A stretch of 64,000 nucleotides of DNA from contig JAJFVA010000010.1 in the NCBI GenBank assembly GCA_021371995.1, positions 1 through 64,000 of the forward strand, in the 5' to 3' direction. The translations under genes were made by a program, and so were the position numbers. This DNA comes from Methanoregulaceae archaeon (lineage in GTDB: Archaea > Halobacteriota > Methanomicrobia > Methanomicrobiales > Methanospirillaceae). Positions 18,301 to 27,542 of this stretch are shown piece after piece. Position 1 is the stretch's first letter; the number at the start of each line of letters is the position of its first letter. A model generated the notes under the pieces. It made no database searches and had not been told where the DNA came from. It saw nothing but the letters and a program-made list of their open reading frames with translations.

Positions 18301-18996
18301 ATGTATCAAGGATATATGGAACCATTCCAGAACCGGGCGGGAAACGACCTGAATGAATTCGCCCGGACTGTACAGGAACGGATGAAGGAGCGAATTGGTT
18401 GTGACAAAATTATCCTGGATCCGGTTCAGATTCAGACCATAGCGGGCGCGGATGCGGCATACGCCGGTGAGTATGGAATAGGGGTAGTGGTTTCTCTCTC
18501 GTATCCTTCTCTTGAATTAACTGCTCATGTGTATGCGAAACGACAGGTTCTGTTTCCTTATATTCCGGGACTTTTTGCATTCCGGGAACTCCCCCTTATC
18601 ATGGCCGCTTTTGAGAAAATAAAAAAGAACCCTGATCTCCTCTTTATTGACGGGCACGGGTATGCCCACCCCAGGAGGTTTGGTTATGCCTGCCATGCAG
18701 GGGCGGTTCTTGGTATACCCACAATCGGAATTGCCAAAAGTCCGTTTACCAGGCAGGTGAAAATTCCAGGCAGGGAACGCGGATCATGTGAAGAGGTTGT
18801 CATGGACGGAGAGGTGACAGGGATTTCCTTAAGAACAAAGCGAGGTACGCCTCCTGTTTACGTATCGGCGGGATATCAAACAAGTCTTCCCTATGCTGTC
18901 AGGATGGTTCTTGAAACAACATGCGACCACCGCATTCCTGAACCTGTCCGGATAGCAGATATCATCGCTCGAAAATACCGGGATTTCTTTTCTTGA
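18301..18996 (+). CDS. nfi: Endonuclease V (deoxyinosine 3' endonuclease)
   Basis: About 231 residues of the endonuclease V fold. Metal and base-recognition motifs are present: AGADAAYAG, VLFPYIPGLFAFRELP (the PYIPG wedge motif), LLFIDGHGYAHPRRFG and the later TIGIAKSPF lysine. The enzyme nicks DNA near deoxyinosine in deamination repair. The frame also opens from a TTG at 18283 and there is another ATG at 18316; 18301 is preceded by AAGGT at a usable distance. It is transcribed away from the FHA regulator. Confidence 0.92.
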   Translation: MYQGYMEPFQNRAGNDLNEFARTVQERMKERIGCDKIILDPVQIQTIAGADAAYAGEYGIGVVVSLSYPSLELTAHVYAKRQVLFPYIPGLFAFRELPLIMAAFEKIKKNPDLLFIDGHGYAHPRRFGYACHAGAVLGIPTIGIAKSPFTRQVKIPGRERGSCEEVVMDGEVTGISLRTKRGTPPVYVSAGYQTSLPYAVRMVLETTCDHRIPEPVRIADIIARKYRDFFS

Positions 18997-19089
18997 GCAG
19001 CCGGACAATGGAAAAATAATTATAATTCCCTTGATAATCCTGGTTTCTGGATTTCTTGACTGAAAAAAAGGTGCGTTTCCAATAACCGG

Positions 19090-19485
19090 TCATGCATCGG
19101 CATTCTCCCCAGTCTCACTTTTCTTTGGGCGCTCGGGTTTTACGTAAGTTATTAAAAACGTCTCCAAACCACTGTGAGAAAGTAGGGCGGGTGAATACTG
19201 AAGATCCATCCTAAGGCATTTTACCGGGCACACTTCGATGCATGAATTACAGACAACACAACGGAGCCGATCTATTCTCCATATTCTCTCGTCTTTTTCG
19301 ACACAGATTGCTTCGGAGGGGCATTTTTTCATGCACATCCCGCATGAGATACATCGGGAGGGATCGATAACCACATGCCCCCGTGAGAGCCCTGTTTTTT
19401 TCCCCGGCCGGGCAGGATACATCAGTGTTGCCGGCCGGCTTACCACTGTCCGGATTGCTGTTTTTGCCATCTCAAAAAAAGCCAT
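19090..19485 (-). CDS. echF: Ech hydrogenase subunit F (2x[4Fe-4S] ferredoxin)
   Basis: About 131 residues with two 4Fe-4S motifs, CISCGMCMKKCP and CVVCNSCIEVCP, that carry electrons from ferredoxin to the small hydrogenase subunit. The ATG at 19485 begins MAFFEMAK and lies 5 bases past the echE stop; a start at 19506 would overlap echE by 16 bases. It is the last gene of the operon. The tail is long and charged, without a recognised domain. Confidence 0.92.
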   Translation of the reverse strand: MAFFEMAKTAIRTVVSRPATLMYPARPGKKTGLSRGHVVIDPSRCISCGMCMKKCPSEAICVEKDERIWRIDRLRCVVCNSCIEVCPVKCLRMDLQYSPALLSHSGLETFLITYVKPERPKKSETGENADA

Positions 19486-19490
19486 CCCTC

Positions 19491-20570
19491 TCACCTCTCC
19501 GTACACCCGATACAGGGATCAATACTGAGCACAATCACCGGTACATCGGCCAGTTCGCAGCCCTGAAGCATTTTCACAAGAGGAGGGATATTAGTAAGAG
19601 TCGGGGTCCGGATTCGTGACCTGACAAGATGTTTTGAGCCGTTAGCTTTCAGATAATGAACAAGTTCCCCTCTCGGTTGTTCAGACCGTGAAAAATACTC
19701 TCCATCCGGGTTTCCTTTCACTTTTACTTCGATATCCCCTTCAGGTATCTTCTCAATTGCCTGACGAATGAGGTCGATTGAGCCGAATAGTTCACGTACA
19801 CGCACTGCGCACCGGGCATAGGAGTCCCCTGCCGTCTCGGTTACCGGTTCGAACCGGAGATCCCTGTAAGCAGCATAGCCCGTTTTCCTGAGATCGATTC
19901 CAACCCCGCTCCCGCGTGCGACCGGTCCCATTGCTCCAAGATCGTATGCGTCGGTCCGGGTGAGTTTCCCGACATCAACCAGTCTCGATTTGACTGAATC
20001 ATCATGAAGGAATACATCGGAGAGATCGCTCAGCTCCGCTTCGAAGCCTTTCAGGTCTGCTGCCATACTGGCAAGTTTCTCATTGCTGATATCCTTACGC
20101 ACCCCGCCAATTTTGCAGCTGCCCTGGATAACCCTCCCTCCGGTTGTCTCTTCCAGAATATCGAGAACAAACTCACGCAGGCGCCATGAGTTCATGAAAA
20201 GGTTCTCAAAACCCATCGCATCGGCAAAGAGCCCAAGCCAGAGGAGATGGGAGTGGAGCCTGGAGTATTCTGACCAGATTGTCCGGAGGTAATGCGCCCG
20301 GGGAGGAACTTCGAGGTCCATTATCTGCTCCACCCCTTGGCAGTACGTCAAACCATGGATAAAACTACAGATTCCACAGGTTCGTTCGGCAATATAAACG
20401 TATTCGGTGAATTCCCGTTTGGCAACCAGCGTTTCAAGTCCCCGGTGGATATATCCAATCGAGGGTATCACATCAACGACCGTCTCGTCCTCAAGAACAA
20501 GGTCCAGGTGGATTGGTTCGGGGAGCACCGGATGCTGAGGTCCGAAGGGGATAACTATTTTTCTTGACAT
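19491..20570 (-). CDS. echE: Ech hydrogenase large subunit E ([NiFe] catalytic)
   Basis: A 359-residue NiFe large subunit of the group 4, complex-I-related type. The two Cys pairs binding the Ni-Fe centre are intact: RTCGICSFIHG near residue 62 and DPCIGCTER at the extreme C-terminus. As is usual for group 4 enzymes, little or no C-terminal extension follows the last Cys pair, so protease maturation is not expected. It overlaps echD by 16 bases. Confidence 0.95.
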   Translation of the reverse strand: MSRKIVIPFGPQHPVLPEPIHLDLVLEDETVVDVIPSIGYIHRGLETLVAKREFTEYVYIAERTCGICSFIHGLTYCQGVEQIMDLEVPPRAHYLRTIWSEYSRLHSHLLWLGLFADAMGFENLFMNSWRLREFVLDILEETTGGRVIQGSCKIGGVRKDISNEKLASMAADLKGFEAELSDLSDVFLHDDSVKSRLVDVGKLTRTDAYDLGAMGPVARGSGVGIDLRKTGYAAYRDLRFEPVTETAGDSYARCAVRVRELFGSIDLIRQAIEKIPEGDIEVKVKGNPDGEYFSRSEQPRGELVHYLKANGSKHLVRSRIRTPTLTNIPPLVKMLQGCELADVPVIVLSIDPCIGCTER

Positions 20571-20938
20571 GGCCCCTCCCCCTGGAATGATGGATTCCGG
20601 AACGGATATTGAACTGAGGTCCTGATAAAATTCCCTTGGAAATCAATATTCATTCCTTTTACTGCAACACCATACAAGTCGTGCATCTCGTTTTCATATA
20701 CAAATGCCCCCCAGTACATCCCGCTGATGCTTGGCACTTCGGTTTCAAAATCGATCACGATTCTAATATTTTCGAACCGGTACTCCCTCTCAAAACAGTA
20801 GTTGATCTCGAACTGCTCACCGATTTTTGAACAGTTCAACTGCACAAGACGATATCCGCCTTTCCGGAACTGCTCCACCCGCCCAATCAGGTGTTCAACC
20901 CCGATAACAATGGTGGTCTGCTCTTCGATCTTCATCAT
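20555..20938 (-). CDS. echD: Ech hydrogenase subunit D (NuoC-like)
   Basis: A 127-residue NuoC-family protein, recognisable by ENEMHDLYGVAVKGM, the counterpart of the conserved E-R-E-x-D-x-(F/Y)-G signature of complex I 30-kDa subunits. It is shorter than NuoC, as in other EchD proteins. It overlaps echC by 4 bases and echE by 16. Confidence 0.9.
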   Translation of the reverse strand: MMKIEEQTTIVIGVEHLIGRVEQFRKGGYRLVQLNCSKIGEQFEINYCFEREYRFENIRIVIDFETEVPSISGMYWGAFVYENEMHDLYGVAVKGMNIDFQGNFIRTSVQYPFRNPSFQGEGPCQEK

Positions 20939-21399
20939 TTCCGCCCCACGGTAGAACTCTGCCCTGTATCCGGATTTTTCATTTTTAAACGTTTCTCCTC
21001 AAGAATTCCCAGTGATTTGACAATTCCATCAATAATCGATTCAGGCCGGGCTGCACATCCGGGCACATACACGTCCACGGGGATGATTTTATCGATACCC
21101 CCACAGACATTGTAGCATTCCCGGAACACTCCCCCGGATGTGGCGCAGATGCCCACCGCAACAACTACTTTGGGATTCGGGATCTGATCGTAGATATTTT
21201 TGATGACGGCTTTGTTCTGCTCGTTAATGCTACCGGTAACCACAAAGACATCAGCGTGCTTGGGATTGCCTGTGTTCACAATCCCGAACCTCTCGATATC
21301 ATACATCGGAGTAAGGCAGGCCAGTACCTCAATATCGCATCCATTACAGCTTGATGCATCGTAATGGATGATCCAGGGGGAACGTTTCAGGTATGTCAT
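20935..21399 (-). CDS. echC: Ech hydrogenase small subunit C (NuoB-like)
   Basis: A 154-residue small subunit. Cysteines for the proximal 4Fe-4S cluster are seen as SSCNGCDIEVLACL, then GICATSGGVF and VPGCAARPE. This subunit passes electrons from EchF to the Ni-Fe site. It overlaps echB and echD by 4 bases each, typical of tight coupling. Confidence 0.95.
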   Translation of the reverse strand: MTYLKRSPWIIHYDASSCNGCDIEVLACLTPMYDIERFGIVNTGNPKHADVFVVTGSINEQNKAVIKNIYDQIPNPKVVVAVGICATSGGVFRECYNVCGGIDKIIPVDVYVPGCAARPESIIDGIVKSLGILEEKRLKMKNPDTGQSSTVGRK

Positions 21400-22262
21400 G
21401 ACTGGATACCTCCTGAAAGGTAATAGAGGACCGCCAGATTAACGAGTCCGAGCATCCCCGCGACAATCCATGCGCTTCGCAGTGTGAATTGCCATTTTAC
21501 CCGGGTGAATGTATTGTCGATAAGTATCTCTATCAGATAGGCAATGACGATCGCTGCCAGAGCAATCGGCACACTGAACGCAAAGAACAGGAAAATAAAC
21601 CCGAACAAGAAGACGGTCTCGTACCAGTGGGCTATCTCAATTTTTCCAAGATTTGGACCGGTAAATTCAGTGGTAACACCCTTGACAATCTCCTGGTGAG
21701 CATGGTGGGAAGTGGAGAGATCAAAGGGGGATTTTCGAAGTTTTATTGTAAGAACCATTAAAAATCCTATAAATATGCCAGGGAGATAGAGTATAATCGG
21801 TATTGTGGTAGCAGCAATATCGCTTACAAAAAAACTCTTCGTGACCATGTACATCCCGACAGCTGAAAGGATTATCATTGGTTCATAAGCGATGATCTGG
21901 ATCAGTTCCCGCTCTGCACCAATAAAACTGTAAGGGGAGCTCGAGGCATATGCGCCCAGCACCAGAAAGATATGCGAGAGGGTGAAGGCAAAGATTACCA
22001 GCAGCAGATCTCCCCCGGCATAGAACAACGCCCCTGAGACCAGCATAAATACGAGGTAACTCAGCGCATAGAGATTCTGGGATCTGGTGACTATGAGGTT
22101 CTCTTTCTCGAAAAGTTTTCCCACATCATAGAACGGCTGGAGCAGGGGAGGGCCTACCCGCCCCTGCATCCTTGCAGTTATTTTCCTGTCAATACCAGCT
22201 ACAATTCCCCCGGCAACCGGAGCAAGCAGGATGTATACCAGGCCATATACGGGGGAAATCAC
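21396..22262 (-). CDS. echB: Ech hydrogenase membrane subunit B (NuoH-like)
   Basis: A 288-residue protein with about eight membrane segments. The NuoH-family loops are present: GIDRKITARMQGRVGPPLLQPFYD near 25-48, SFIGAERELIQ near 113 and RKSPFDLSTSHHAHQEIVKG near 173. It anchors the peripheral arm and links redox change to ion movement. Confidence 0.94.
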   Translation of the reverse strand: MISPVYGLVYILLAPVAGGIVAGIDRKITARMQGRVGPPLLQPFYDVGKLFEKENLIVTRSQNLYALSYLVFMLVSGALFYAGGDLLLVIFAFTLSHIFLVLGAYASSSPYSFIGAERELIQIIAYEPMIILSAVGMYMVTKSFFVSDIAATTIPIILYLPGIFIGFLMVLTIKLRKSPFDLSTSHHAHQEIVKGVTTEFTGPNLGKIEIAHWYETVFLFGFIFLFFAFSVPIALAAIVIAYLIEILIDNTFTRVKWQFTLRSAWIVAGMLGLVNLAVLYYLSGGIQS

Positions 22263-24163
22263 AGGATCATCCCCGCAAGAATAACCATGGATAACAGGAC
22301 GAGCCCGAATCCGAGAGCTGTCCCGGCCATAAGAAGCCGCCTCTCGCCAAAGAGGTCGTTCATGTAGTAATTGGTGAGCGTCACATCCCGGGTTATACCC
22401 ATCGAACCGAGGAATTTCATATCAGCACTGGCAGGCCGGCCGCCCATGTATGGCGCGACCTTCCTGGCACCGTTTCCAGGAATAAGCATCGAGAAAGGCA
22501 TTATCAGCAGGAGAAACAGCATCATGGCCATGATGATAATGTTATCCTGTGACAATCTGGCTGTCTGACCATATACCGAGAGTAAAAATGGTTCGATCAG
22601 GTAGGATGAGATCAGGGGGAAGATCAGGCAGACAAGAACAGTAAGGCCAGTCAGGATATAGAGCACCATCCATTTCTCCTTCCTCATGGTATCTTCCTGT
22701 CTGTGCACATGAGGATCGACTGCGATGATCTTTCCCATCCACTTTGACCAGAAAAAGACCGTTATGGACCCTCCGAATGCAAGGATTGCCACGAAAATAA
22801 GACCGAACTGGGCATCAATAAATGCCTCGAGCGCGACCCATTTCGAGATCAGCATCCCGAATGGTGCAAGGAACATTCCCGCAATCCCAACGAGCATCAT
22901 CACTGCAATTTTAGGCATGCGCACGATAAGGCCCGACATATCCTCAATATTCCTGCTGCCAATCCGGTGTTCAACAGTGCCAACGCAGAGAAACAGGAGT
23001 GACTTCGCGATGGCATGGAAGATGATGAGCAGGATGGCAGCCCAGACCAGTTTATAGGTCCCCACACCGGCACAAGCAACGATGAGCCCAAGGTTTGCAA
23101 TGGTTGAGTAGGCAAGCACCTTCTTTGCATTGCTCTGCGATATGGCGATTGCAGAACCAAGCAGGAATGTAAACCCGCCCACGAGCCCTATGATCAAACC
23201 TTCCGGTGTTCCCGATAACACAGGCGCAAACCTGACAATAATATAGACGCCGGCCTTGACCATCGTGCTTGAATGGAGGAGGGCAGAGACCGGGGTCGGA
23301 GCAACCATCGCTCCGACAAGCCAGGATGAAAACGGCATCAGGGCAGCTTTGGTAATCCCGGCAAAGCTGATAAGGACCGCCGGGACCAGGGCAATTGCCT
23401 GTCCGGACGCCAGAAGTTGTTCAATACCTAGCAGTTCTCCGCTCGGATCAGCGATAAGAAGGTAGATAATTGCACCGGCAAATGCTATCCCCCCGAGCAG
23501 GTTCATTTCCAGGGCAAGGAATGCATTGCTGGTAGCTTCTGCAGATTTGGAATATCCGATCAGGATGAAGGAGGCAAGAGTGGTAATCTCCCAGAAAAAG
23601 AATACCCAGAGGAGGTTATTAGAGAAGATGAGCCCGAACATGGCGGCAAGAAAAACAAACACCATAAAGAAGAAGATGTTCTGCCGGTCCTGGATCTCCG
23701 GGTGGTGTGCATGGTAGGTCTCCATGTAAGCAAGAGCATACACACAGATGAGTGTACCTATAATGCCGACGATGGCGGCCATGATAAGAGAGAACTGATC
23801 GATGAAAAGGGTGTAAAGGGGATGGATATCTCCTGCCAGTCCACTCTCAATTCCAATAAGGAGGAGTGCCTGGACTATGACAAGACCAACTGCAATATAT
23901 TTTCTGTGCTTTATCCCAAGATACAGAAGGAACCCTGCAATGAGGAGCTCGGCGATAAACATAAGCTTCGCAGTCGGTTCAAAGGGGACAGAAAAGAGCA
24001 CCATCCCGGAACTGAAGTAGGTTATCAGAAGAATGAGAGTCCCTGCCCCGATCAGCACTGCCGCGATCTTTACGACCGCATTTCGGATTTGCCCGCTTCT
24101 CACCAGAAGCAGAAGAAGTGCGATTATGGCAGGAAAAAGTATGAGGAATGCCAGTTCTATCAT
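22259..24163 (-). CDS. echA: Ech hydrogenase membrane subunit A (NuoL/Mrp-like ion pump)
   Basis: A 634-residue antiporter-like subunit with about 15 membrane segments. Family marks include the TM5 block FFFWEITTLASFILIGYS with the key Glu, and SSWLVGAMVAPTPVSALLHSSTMVKAGVY with the conserved Lys. It is the first gene of the operon, preceded by GAGGAG 12 bases before its ATG, with a TATA-like box at 24262-24271. Confidence 0.94.
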   Translation of the reverse strand: MIELAFLILFPAIIALLLLLVRSGQIRNAVVKIAAVLIGAGTLILLITYFSSGMVLFSVPFEPTAKLMFIAELLIAGFLLYLGIKHRKYIAVGLVIVQALLLIGIESGLAGDIHPLYTLFIDQFSLIMAAIVGIIGTLICVYALAYMETYHAHHPEIQDRQNIFFFMVFVFLAAMFGLIFSNNLLWVFFFWEITTLASFILIGYSKSAEATSNAFLALEMNLLGGIAFAGAIIYLLIADPSGELLGIEQLLASGQAIALVPAVLISFAGITKAALMPFSSWLVGAMVAPTPVSALLHSSTMVKAGVYIIVRFAPVLSGTPEGLIIGLVGGFTFLLGSAIAISQSNAKKVLAYSTIANLGLIVACAGVGTYKLVWAAILLIIFHAIAKSLLFLCVGTVEHRIGSRNIEDMSGLIVRMPKIAVMMLVGIAGMFLAPFGMLISKWVALEAFIDAQFGLIFVAILAFGGSITVFFWSKWMGKIIAVDPHVHRQEDTMRKEKWMVLYILTGLTVLVCLIFPLISSYLIEPFLLSVYGQTARLSQDNIIIMAMMLFLLLIMPFSMLIPGNGARKVAPYMGGRPASADMKFLGSMGITRDVTLTNYYMNDLFGERRLLMAGTALGFGLVLLSMVILAGMIL

Positions 24164-24261
24164 CGTAAAATCAACTCCTCATGTGTTAGAAATTCCTTCA
24201 TTATTAATCATTCTAAACTGACAGTAGTGGTTCTTTTGTCAAAATGGTTCAAAATTACAGT

Positions 24262-24271
24262 TATTTTAAAA
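24262..24271 (-). promoter_or_regulatory. TATA-like box upstream of echA
   Basis: TTTTAAAATA on the minus strand lies about 100 bases before the echA start. Together with the divergent box at 24309-24318 it fits a divergent promoter pair. Confidence 0.4.
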
Positions 24272-24308
24272 GTAGTAACTGGTTAACAGGCTCCTGACCG
24301 GCAGCTTG

Positions 24309-24318
24309 TTTTTATACT
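24309..24318 (+). promoter_or_regulatory. TATA-like box upstream of the 24.4 kb small gene
   Basis: TTTTTATACT sits about 45-54 bases before the ATG at 24363, leaving a leader of about 20 bases that contains GGAG at 24348. Confidence 0.4.
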
Positions 24319-24362
24319 GGAGCAGACAATTCAGGCATACCTTAACAGGAGTGATACAAAAA

Positions 24363-24689
24363 ATGCCGGAAGCGACAAAAACAGAGATAGGGAGGCGTTT
24401 TTTCAAGCTTCAACAGGAGAAACAGGTGGAAAAGGCGGTTGAGAAGATACGCCAGGCACAGGGATCAGACTGGTCGCTCTATTCCCACCAGGATATCGAA
24501 GCACTCAAAACGGTGCTTGCGGAAGTATGGATCTATATCGATCGTGATTCCTGGGAACAGATTGCATTTACCAGGCTGTCCGGAATCGAACTCCGTGAAC
24601 TTATCAGGTTCGGGAGAGATATACATGATTCTGTCATCAGCGGGAGGACTGCTGCAGAAAAAAGTATGACTGTCCTGATGAAAAAATAA
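24363..24689 (+). CDS. Small conserved-looking protein, paralog of the gene at 25.2 kb
   Basis: A 108-residue, mostly alpha-helical, charged protein that I cannot assign to a family. The ATG at 24363 has GGAG 11 bases upstream and begins MPEATKTEIGRR; an upstream ATG at 24306 is less likely. It aligns from end to end with the protein at 25162-25491: both start MP..T..E.GRR.F, share KIRQ...G.DW.LYS..DI..LK, and W...DR.SW.Q..F.RL, with about half of the first 70 residues identical. No membrane segment or metal motif is visible. Confidence 0.75.
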   Translation: MPEATKTEIGRRFFKLQQEKQVEKAVEKIRQAQGSDWSLYSHQDIEALKTVLAEVWIYIDRDSWEQIAFTRLSGIELRELIRFGRDIHDSVISGRTAAEKSMTVLMKK

Positions 24690-24828
24690 CCTGAATAGTA
24701 ATAACACAAAAACCCTTTCTGGTTTTGCATAATCTAGTGCATGGCAAATTAATATATTTTCAATTTGTTTTGGTTTATTGATCAGTGGAGACGATAGACG
24801 ATATTGATCGAAAGAGGAGTATATTCTC

Positions 24829-25021
24829 ATGAGGTCCTACAGGCAATTAACAATGGTAATACAGACAATGAGAACAGGCAAGTCACTCGGTGACAAAGGA
24901 ACTGACCATCTTGTGAGTATCTACGACCGGATTGCCAGAAAAGGCAGCAGAGGAAATTCCTGATCTTTCACACACATCGCAAAAAATTATTGAAAAAGGA
25001 GCCTTCGCTGAAACGGGATAA
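24829..25021 (+). pseudogene. Small gene with one-base frameshift between the two paralogs
   Basis: AGGAG lies 9 bases before an ATG at 24829; the frame codes MRSYRQLTMVIQTM ... DHLVSIYDRIAR and stops at 24963. Dropping one A from the AAAA run at 24939-24942 continues it as KAAEEIPDLSHTSQKIIEKG to a TAA at 25019-25021, which reads as a natural helical protein of about 64 residues. Past that stop the same frame stays open to 25127, so the original gene may have been longer. It is not similar to its neighbours and I do not recognise the family. Either a broken gene or a sequence error. Confidence 0.5.
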
Positions 25022-25117
25022 TAGTGTACCTGGAATTATGAACAGATTGCAGAGCAGGATGATTTTTTTACCACGTTTATTGTCGTCCGGTACCACTATA
25101 AAAAAGGGCACCTTAAA

Positions 25118-25127
25118 AAAATATAAA
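25118..25127 (+). promoter_or_regulatory. TATA box upstream of the 25.2 kb small gene
   Basis: AAATATAAAT, preceded by a purine-rich stretch, lies 35-44 bases before the ATG at 25162. A second candidate, CTATAAAAAA, lies about 23 bases further upstream. Confidence 0.5.
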
Positions 25128-25161
25128 TCGTACCTGTTACTCTAGGGTAAGTAGAAATCAT

Positions 25162-25491
25162 ATGCCTGATGTGACCGATGATGAACGGGGAAGGAGAGTG
25201 TTCCAGATTCACAAGGAGATGGCTGTCGAGACGGCATTGGGAAAGATCAGACAGACCATGGGAGTGGACTGGAAACTCTATTCAGTTTCTGATATCGATA
25301 TCCTGAAGTATATGCTGGGGGAGAGCTGGGTCTCCATGGATCGTCGCAGCTGGGGGCAGTGCACTTTTTCACGACTCCGCCGGGAGGATATCGATGCCAT
25401 CATCAGAATCGGAAAACAGGTAAAGAGCATGAATCGGATGGAGGGAGATGCTGTCAGTGAGATGAATGAAATATTAATGAGGATTTCTTGA
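25162..25491 (+). CDS. Small protein, paralog of the gene at 24.4 kb
   Basis: A 109-residue protein matching the one at 24363-24689 over its whole length, including KIRQTMGVDWKLYSVSDI and DRRSWGQCTFSRL. Function unknown. Its stop lies 3 bases from the convergent end of the ATP synthase operon. Having its own TATA box and short leader, it is probably transcribed separately from its paralog. Confidence 0.75.
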   Translation: MPDVTDDERGRRVFQIHKEMAVETALGKIRQTMGVDWKLYSVSDIDILKYMLGESWVSMDRRSWGQCTFSRLRREDIDAIIRIGKQVKSMNRMEGDAVSEMNEILMRIS

Positions 25492-25494
25492 GAT

Positions 25495-26142
25495 TCAGAC
25501 CTCTTTTATCCCTTTCTTCTTCCGTTCTATGATCTTCTTCACTTTTTTAAGACGGTAGAGGTCTTCGCGGTCTCTCTCATCGATGGTAATCTCAATGTAT
25601 TTTGCCTGTCGTTTCAACTCCGGGATGAGGACCTGTTCAAGTGCATTTACCCTCCGCCTGGTCATCTGGATCTCGCTCCCAAGTCTCCGGAGCGACGTTT
25701 CAGTCTCGGCAAGGGTTATTATGAGGTCCAGTTCCGCTTCATATTTCTCTGCAGCTTCATCAATACGGCTGCTCACCCCGAGGATACTATAACCGCGATC
25801 CAAGAGACTTTTAACGAAACGCTTTTTCTCGATGATTGGCACAGGAACCCCCATCACATTTTTCCCCTTGATATCAAGTGTGACGCCCCGCCGGGTTGCA
25901 AATGAGGCAGACTTCAGGGTAACAGGATCGTCGATTGCCTGGGCAATGAGCAGAGCATGCTGGGCGATATCGGAGAGTTTTTCAAGCTCGCCTCGTGACT
26001 GTGATACCGATTCCATGACATTAAAAAATTCCTGTATGAGCGCGTCCATCTTCTCCCTGAGAAGATCACGCCCCTGCTCTGCAAGCTTGATCTGGGCATT
26101 CTTCTTTATAAGCTCCATCCGTGTTGGATTGATCTGTTCCAT
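25495..26142 (-). CDS. atpD: A1Ao ATP synthase subunit D (central stalk)
   Basis: A 215-residue subunit D, a long two-helix coiled coil. It starts with NPTRMELIKKNAQIKLAEQG and has the C-terminal TRRRVNALEQVLIPEL block that is typical of the rotor shaft. The last gene of the HIKECFABD operon, 2 bases after atpB. Confidence 0.96.
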   Translation of the reverse strand: MEQINPTRMELIKKNAQIKLAEQGRDLLREKMDALIQEFFNVMESVSQSRGELEKLSDIAQHALLIAQAIDDPVTLKSASFATRRGVTLDIKGKNVMGVPVPIIEKKRFVKSLLDRGYSILGVSSRIDEAAEKYEAELDLIITLAETETSLRRLGSEIQMTRRRVNALEQVLIPELKRQAKYIEITIDERDREDLYRLKKVKKIIERKKKGIKEV

Positions 26143-26144
26143 CT

Positions 26145-27542
26145 CTATCCCTTTTGAGAGGCTGGATGATATTTCTGGATGAATTCACGTTTGATCCGTT
26201 TCAATTCCTCTTCAGGCAGAAGAGTGAACAACTGCCATCCGATTCCAAGGGTTCTCTCGATGCTCCTGTTCTCGTCTCCCTGTGTTATGAACTGCCGCTC
26301 GAATTCATCCGCGAATTTCAGGTACTTCTTGTCAAGTTCAGTAAGCGCCTCTTCTCCGACAATCGCCACGAGGCGTCTGAGATCCCTGCCGTAAGCATAG
26401 GAGGCATAGAGTTGATCGGCAACATTCCGATGGTCCTCCCTCGTTTTCCCCGGCCCTATCCCGAGGTTCATCAGACGTGAGAGGCAGGGGAGGGTGTCGA
26501 CCGGGGGATCAGCACCCCTACGGAAGAGATCACGGGAGAGAACAATCTGTCCTTCAGTGATGTATCCGGTAAGATCAGGGACAGGATGGGTGATATCATC
26601 ATCCGGCATGGTAAGAATCGGGATCTGGGTGATGGATCCTTTCTTTCCTTTCACCCTGCCGGCACGCTCATAGATGGATGCAAGATCGGTGTACATGTAA
26701 CCGGGATATCCCCTCCGGCCAGGTACTTCCTCGCGCGCCGTTGAGATCTCCCGTAATGCTTCACAATAATTGATCATGTCGGTCAGGATGACCAGAACAT
26801 GAAGATCGTGCTCATAAGCCAGGAATTCTGCGGCTGTGAGTGCACACCGGGGAGTCGCTATCCTTTCGATTGTTGGATCATCTGCAAGGTTCATAAAAAA
26901 AACAACCCGTTCCAGTGCGCCGGTCTTCTCGAAATCCCTCATGAAGAATGAAGCTTCCTTGTAGGTAATTCCCATTGCGACAAAAATTACCGCAAATTTC
27001 TCTTCCTCTCCAAGAACCTTGGCCTGTCTTGCAATCTGCGCAGCAAGTTTGTTTGCAGGGAGACCTGCACCAGAGAAAATAGGCAGTTTCTGCCCCCGGA
27101 CCAGGGTATTCAGACCATCGATGGTTGACATCCCGGTCTGGATGAAATCAGCGGGCTTGTCACGGGCTGAAGGATTGATGGGCATCCCGTTGATGTCCAG
27201 ATTTGCCTCTTCAATAATCTCCGGTCCTCCGTCTCGTGGTTTTCCGACACCATTGAAAATCCTCCCCAGCATCTCGATAGAGACCTTGACTTTCGGAGGT
27301 TCCCCTGTGAACCGGACCCGGGTTTCTTTGTTATCGATACCACTCGTGCCTTCATACACCTGGGTGACTGCAATATCCTTTGAGATATCAAGCACCTGCC
27401 CGGTGCGTTCCTCACCGGTGGGTAGAATAATCCGGACAATTTCACCATATGAAACGCCTTTGACATTCTGGATGAATATCAACGGGCCTGAAACATAGCT
27501 GATTGCTTTGGCCTCTTTGGTAAAAAGCGGGATTCTGTTCAT
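26145..27542 (-). CDS. atpB: A1Ao ATP synthase subunit B
   Basis: A 465-residue regulatory nucleotide-binding subunit of the A3B3 hexamer. Blocks such as [20 protein letters not shown] (degenerate P-loop, as expected for B) and [20 protein letters not shown] are present. Length is normal. It overlaps the end of atpA by 4 bases. Confidence 0.97.
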   Translation of the reverse strand: MNRIPLFTKEAKAISYVSGPLIFIQNVKGVSYGEIVRIILPTGEERTGQVLDISKDIAVTQVYEGTSGIDNKETRVRFTGEPPKVKVSIEMLGRIFNGVGKPRDGGPEIIEEANLDINGMPINPSARDKPADFIQTGMSTIDGLNTLVRGQKLPIFSGAGLPANKLAAQIARQAKVLGEEEKFAVIFVAMGITYKEASFFMRDFEKTGALERVVFFMNLADDPTIERIATPRCALTAAEFLAYEHDLHVLVILTDMINYCEALREISTAREEVPGRRGYPGYMYTDLASIYERAGRVKGKKGSITQIPILTMPDDDITHPVPDLTGYITEGQIVLSRDLFRRGADPPVDTLPCLSRLMNLGIGPGKTREDHRNVADQLYASYAYGRDLRRLVAIVGEEALTELDKKYLKFADEFERQFITQGDENRSIERTLGIGWQLFTLLPEEELKRIKREFIQKYHPASQKG

